From positions 1 to 26,776 of the forward strand of contig JAJSAJ010000267.1 of the NCBI GenBank assembly GCA_024274855.1: a stretch of 26,776 nucleotides of DNA, in the 5' to 3' direction. Under the pieces are notes generated by a model. That model did no database searches. It was not told the origin of the DNA and saw only the letters and a list, made by a program, of their open reading frames with translations. The DNA comes from Planctomycetota bacterium. GTDB taxonomy: Bacteria > Planctomycetota > Planctomycetia > Pirellulales > Pirellulaceae. Shown piece after piece: positions 24,258 to 26,776 of the stretch. Both the position numbers and the translations under genes were made by a program. Positions within the stretch are counted from its first letter, which is position 1; every line of letters starts with the position of its first letter.

Positions 24258-24655
24258 GCCATTTTTCTGCGTCCCATCATGCGAGGGGACGTGCGCCGAT
24301 CGCTCCACGAGAATCGTCTGATCGTGTCGGCTTGCTTCTTTCTCGGCTCGGATGTGCTATCAAACCAGACCAACGCAAACAAGGTGGTCAGCAGTTGCAT
24401 CGCCGCGATCAATAGCGGGTGGAGCCGAGCAACCGGTTGTCGGCCGGCCGGTTTTTGCTCACTGGTATCCCACTGCCCATTGCTCCGCCGCTGCCAGCCG
24501 CTTGCCGTGTGCCGCCAACCATCGTCGATTCGAGTCTCGATCGGGCTCGCAGGGTTCGCACCTCGGACTTCAGCTAGAGCACGGGCCGAATCGATGTCCA
24601 GCGTACTCGCACATGCCATGAACACGACAACTATTACAACCAGATAACGACGCAC
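24215..24655 (-). CDS. Small membrane protein of unknown function
   Basis: This 146-residue protein has an N-terminal hydrophobic segment (RRYLVVIVVVFMACAST, residues 2-18), probably a signal peptide or anchor, and a second helix at about 80-98 (LLIAAMQLLTTLFALVWF). Between them is a polar region with DDGWRHTASGWQRR, a tryptophan-rich pattern I associate with small planctomycete membrane proteins. The tail is basic. The GTG at 24655 is chosen because GGGAGGT lies about seven bases upstream. An ATG 46 codons further upstream (24793) is in frame, but the sequence in between looks non-coding. It converges on the glycosyltransferase frame. No function can be assigned. Confidence 0.55.
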   Translation of the reverse strand: MRRYLVVIVVVFMACASTLDIDSARALAEVRGANPASPIETRIDDGWRHTASGWQRRSNGQWDTSEQKPAGRQPVARLHPLLIAAMQLLTTLFALVWFDSTSEPRKKQADTIRRFSWSDRRTSPRMMGRRKMAYAASHRRSVASPD

Positions 24656-25638
24656 AATTCGACCTCCCGTAGTAGTCAGGGCGGCTCCCGTATTAGCCAG
24701 TGCGGCAACGAACGTTGTTTGAAATCGACGACCGAGTCGTTTCGCAAAGCAGCGAATCAGGCTGCGTTGATTACGCAATACCTGCAATCGCAATTCGTGC
24801 GCCCGAACAGGAAATCAGCTGGTGAATAGCCCGAGCAAAGCCTTATGTGACATGCCGTTAGATCAACAAGTGCTCGATACCAGGCACTCCCGAAGTGTCG
24901 CAAAAAGGCAACGGACGGCAGTCATCACGTTTGAAAAAAAGCACATGGGGCCGGCAGATGGTGCTGTCGGGAAACACTCAGGCCCATGTGGCAAGTGGGA
25001 ATCCACCCGATCGGATTGTGAAAGACGAGAGCTGGGCACAAGAGGTTCGAGTGGCCAGACACCAGGGCCGTGAATCCCAGCAAGTTCAAGAAACAGTTTG
25101 TCACCCGCGGAGTCGTTTCGCGACGCACTGCTATTGGCGGAACTTTCTTCTTCTGAACGGATCGAGTTTTGTTGCGACTCGGCCCAACGTAACGTAGCTT
25201 TTACAGAAGAAGGTTGCGCCGCGAGCGTGCGTCGTGGCAACCGGTCATAACAGGACGTGTTCGGACAGAATCTAACGAGGCAGGGCCTCGGCCCAATTAC
25301 GAGCTACCGCTCGGACCGTGTTGGCCCGCCCCCGTTGGTCGCCAAACTCGACTCAAATGATCAACTTCTGCTCTATAAGCATACTAAATCCGAGCAGTGG
25401 TGTGCCATCGCCTGGTGCCCCCTGCTTGTACGTATAAGTGATTGCGCGATTCAGGTAATCTCCGGGTGATTTCGTTGACCGGCAAGGGAGCCGGCTCTCC
25501 ACGATCCGTTCGGAATTACAATCCTGTAACCGCGCGCTGGGGGGGCTGGTGTACCGAACGCGACTTCCGGTTCCGTACAATGTCGCTTGCCATGCATACT
25601 CGACCGCCTAACGCGACAACGAACGAAGACAGGGGCTG
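24656..25638. other. Gene-poor region of about 980 bp
   Basis: No open frame here has a credible ribosome site, composition or family motif on either strand, although several frames of 60-125 codons exist. Two small hairpins are visible: GAGGC-AGG-GCCTC at 25277-25289, and CCGGC-AAGGGA-GCCGG at about 25479-25494, overlapping the palindrome GAGCCGGCTC. The promoter of the HDOD gene should lie at the right end (TACAAT at 25576-25581 is a possible -10 box without a good -35). A decayed gene or an RNA gene could be present, but I cannot show it. Confidence 0.4.
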
Positions 25639-26547
25639 ATGACCATGGACAGATCCGCATTCGATCTCAGGGCCTTGCTGTCGAGCGCGCAACTTCCAGC
25701 GCTGCCGCAGAGTGCAATTCGCTTGTTGCAGTTGTCACAGGACACGGATAACGGTCCCGCCGAGTTTGCCATACCGATTGAAACGGACCCTGGATTAGCA
25801 AGTCAAGTCTTGCGGTTTGTCAACTCGTCTTATTTTGGTTTTTCCGAAGAGATTACGAGCGTCAAACTGGGCATTGCATTGGTCGGTATCCGAACGATCA
25901 AGAACTTTACGTTGTGGAGTGCGGTCTTCAGCTTGATGCCAAACCCGAAATGCGGTCCGTTCAACCTGAAAGTACTCTGGCAGGATTCGCTACGACGCGC
26001 CCTGCTGGCACGTCTATTGGGTCATTGTCTCGGTCAATCCGATGCGGAAGAGCTATTCGCCGCGGCACTGCTCCAAGACATGGCTCTTCCATTGCTCGCA
26101 AAGGAACTGCCGGTTGAGTACGGCAAGTTATTAAAAACCCGTCGGGGAGGACGCACCCGATTGTCCGATCTGGAACATGAGCGTTTTGGTTGGACACACG
26201 CCGAAGCTGCTGGTCTTATGGCACAGAGCTGGCGTCTCTCGGGGACCTTCAAGACACTTCTTGAAAACCACATCCACTTCGACAAACTAGTCAACGGCAA
26301 TCCCAAACCAGGGCAAATCGCAGTCGGCCTCTCGGCAATGTTGCCATCTGCCCAAGATGCGGATTGGTTCGATCGTGCTCAATTCGTCGATGCCTTTAGC
26401 CGGCTTACCGGCCAATCGGTCGACGATCTGCCGGCCCTGTTTGAACAGGTGGACCAAGGCTACGGCCAGTTTGCTCCGATGCTCAAACTGGGCATACCCG
26501 ATCAATCGCTCGTTACCTGGCTTCAGCCGGAATCCACCCCCCTCTAG
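25639..26547 (+). CDS. HDOD-domain protein
   Basis: This 302-residue cytoplasmic protein has an HDOD domain at about residues 15-215: LPALPQSAIRLLQLSQD, IPIETDPGLASQVLRFVNSSYFGF, ITSVKLGIALVGIRTIKN and FAAALLQDMALPLLAKE. The usual HD dyad of phosphohydrolases is QD (146-147), as expected for HDOD proteins, which are regarded as non-catalytic signalling modules linked to chemotaxis, cyclic-di-GMP or stress control. No other output domain is seen; the C-terminal 85 residues are helical and less conserved. AGGGG at 25631-25635 is three bases before the first ATG (25639) and nine before a second in-frame ATG (25645), so the true start may be 25645. A strong terminator follows about 70 bp downstream. 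Confidence 0.9.
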   Translation: MTMDRSAFDLRALLSSAQLPALPQSAIRLLQLSQDTDNGPAEFAIPIETDPGLASQVLRFVNSSYFGFSEEITSVKLGIALVGIRTIKNFTLWSAVFSLMPNPKCGPFNLKVLWQDSLRRALLARLLGHCLGQSDAEELFAAALLQDMALPLLAKELPVEYGKLLKTRRGGRTRLSDLEHERFGWTHAEAAGLMAQSWRLSGTFKTLLENHIHFDKLVNGNPKPGQIAVGLSAMLPSAQDADWFDRAQFVDAFSRLTGQSVDDLPALFEQVDQGYGQFAPMLKLGIPDQSLVTWLQPESTPL

Positions 26548-26617
26548 GCCGAACGGACCAAAGGCAGGTCCTGCCGCCTGCTGTCGTTTCGACTTCTGCT
26601 GTCGACCCACAGTGCAG

Positions 26618-26653
26618 AAAACCCTGGACGGCTGAAGCACCGTCCAGGGTTTT
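26618..26653. terminator. Bidirectional intrinsic terminator
   Basis: A perfect 14-bp stem (AAAACCCTGGACGG paired with CCGTCCAGGGTTTT) with an 8-nt loop is flanked by A and T runs, so it can work in both directions. It lies between the HDOD gene and the converging partial gene at the right edge, and is the clearest terminator in the window. Confidence 0.92.
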
Positions 26654-26689
26654 TGTCTTGTCGTACGCTCCGCCCGTTTGCCGCACAAC

Positions 26690-26776
26690 TCATGCGACTT
26701 TTGCCGCAAACAGTTCGGCATACTCGAGCACCCAGTTACCGATAAGGTCGACAAATGTCTGCAGGTCGACATCTTC
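26690..26776 (-). CDS. C-terminal end of an unidentified minus-strand gene
   Basis: The last 28 codons and the TGA stop of a gene entering from the right edge read EDVDLQTFVDLIGNWVLEYA followed by ELFAAKVA. The frame is open to the window end and the composition is helical and protein-like. The stop is placed 36 bp before the shared terminator, which supports a real gene end. Too little is visible to name the product. Confidence 0.5.
   Translation of the reverse strand, partial: EDVDLQTFVDLIGNWVLEYAELFAAKVA

Noticed and set aside
25041..25060. A GGTTCGA-like tRNA T-loop sequence
   Set aside because: The flanking bases do not form a T stem, and no acceptor, D or anticodon arms could be fitted around it.
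26073..26087. QD in place of the HD dyad in the HDOD protein
   Set aside because: HDOD domains commonly lack the catalytic HD residues, so this is normal for the family.

Overview
The window looks like chromosomal DNA of a planctomycete, probably of the Pirellula/Rhodopirellula side of Planctomycetota. The main evidence is a YTV-type cell-surface repeat protein, a MoxR-DUF58-VWA locus next to a DUF4159 protein, an SLA1/SHD1-like module in a membrane protein, a BRCT-MerR-TPR fusion, sparse operons separated by long gaps, and palindromic intergenic repeats. No rRNA, tRNA or CRISPR array was found. The organism assignment is inferred from protein families and was not searched.

Layout: (1) 1-1331 is mobile-element debris. 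It holds the C-terminal half of an IS91-type (HUH, Y2) transposase, then a 312-bp fold-back structure ending 5 bp from the stop codon of the next gene. (2) 1332-10520 is a divergent locus. A secreted prenyltransferase-like/DUF4159 protein is on the minus strand. On the plus strand are a MoxR AAA+ ATPase, a DUF58 protein and two large membrane-anchored VWA proteins coupled by an ATGA overlap. The likely theme is a MoxR chaperone acting on envelope VWA proteins. (3) 10521-19140 holds minus-strand genes, mostly single: an anchored endonuclease/exonuclease/phosphatase protein, a polytopic membrane protein with an SHD1-like insert, a BRCT-MerR-TPR protein, the YTV repeat protein and an anchored HEAT-repeat protein. 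Two copies of a 127-bp dispersed hairpin repeat lie in the gaps. (4) 19274-21889 is a tight plus-strand unit: lipoate-protein ligase-like, M50-like membrane metalloprotease, and zinc-ribbon/TM/VWA protein. (5) 21917-26776 holds a PolB-type 3'-5' exonuclease (minus), a family 2 glycosyltransferase cut by an in-frame TAA, a small membrane protein (minus), a gene-poor stretch of about 1 kb, an HDOD protein, a strong bidirectional terminator, and the C-terminal end of a minus-strand gene.

The most notable observations are the YTV protein (two ungapped arrays of eight 16-residue repeats), the interrupted glycosyltransferase whose reading frame resumes after a single stop codon, the nested inverted repeat beside the IS91 remnant, the tandem DUF4159 architecture, and the unusual domain fusions. 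I found no convincing defence system or wholly new gene system. The MoxR/VWA/DUF4159 locus is the nearest to an uncharacterised multi-gene system.
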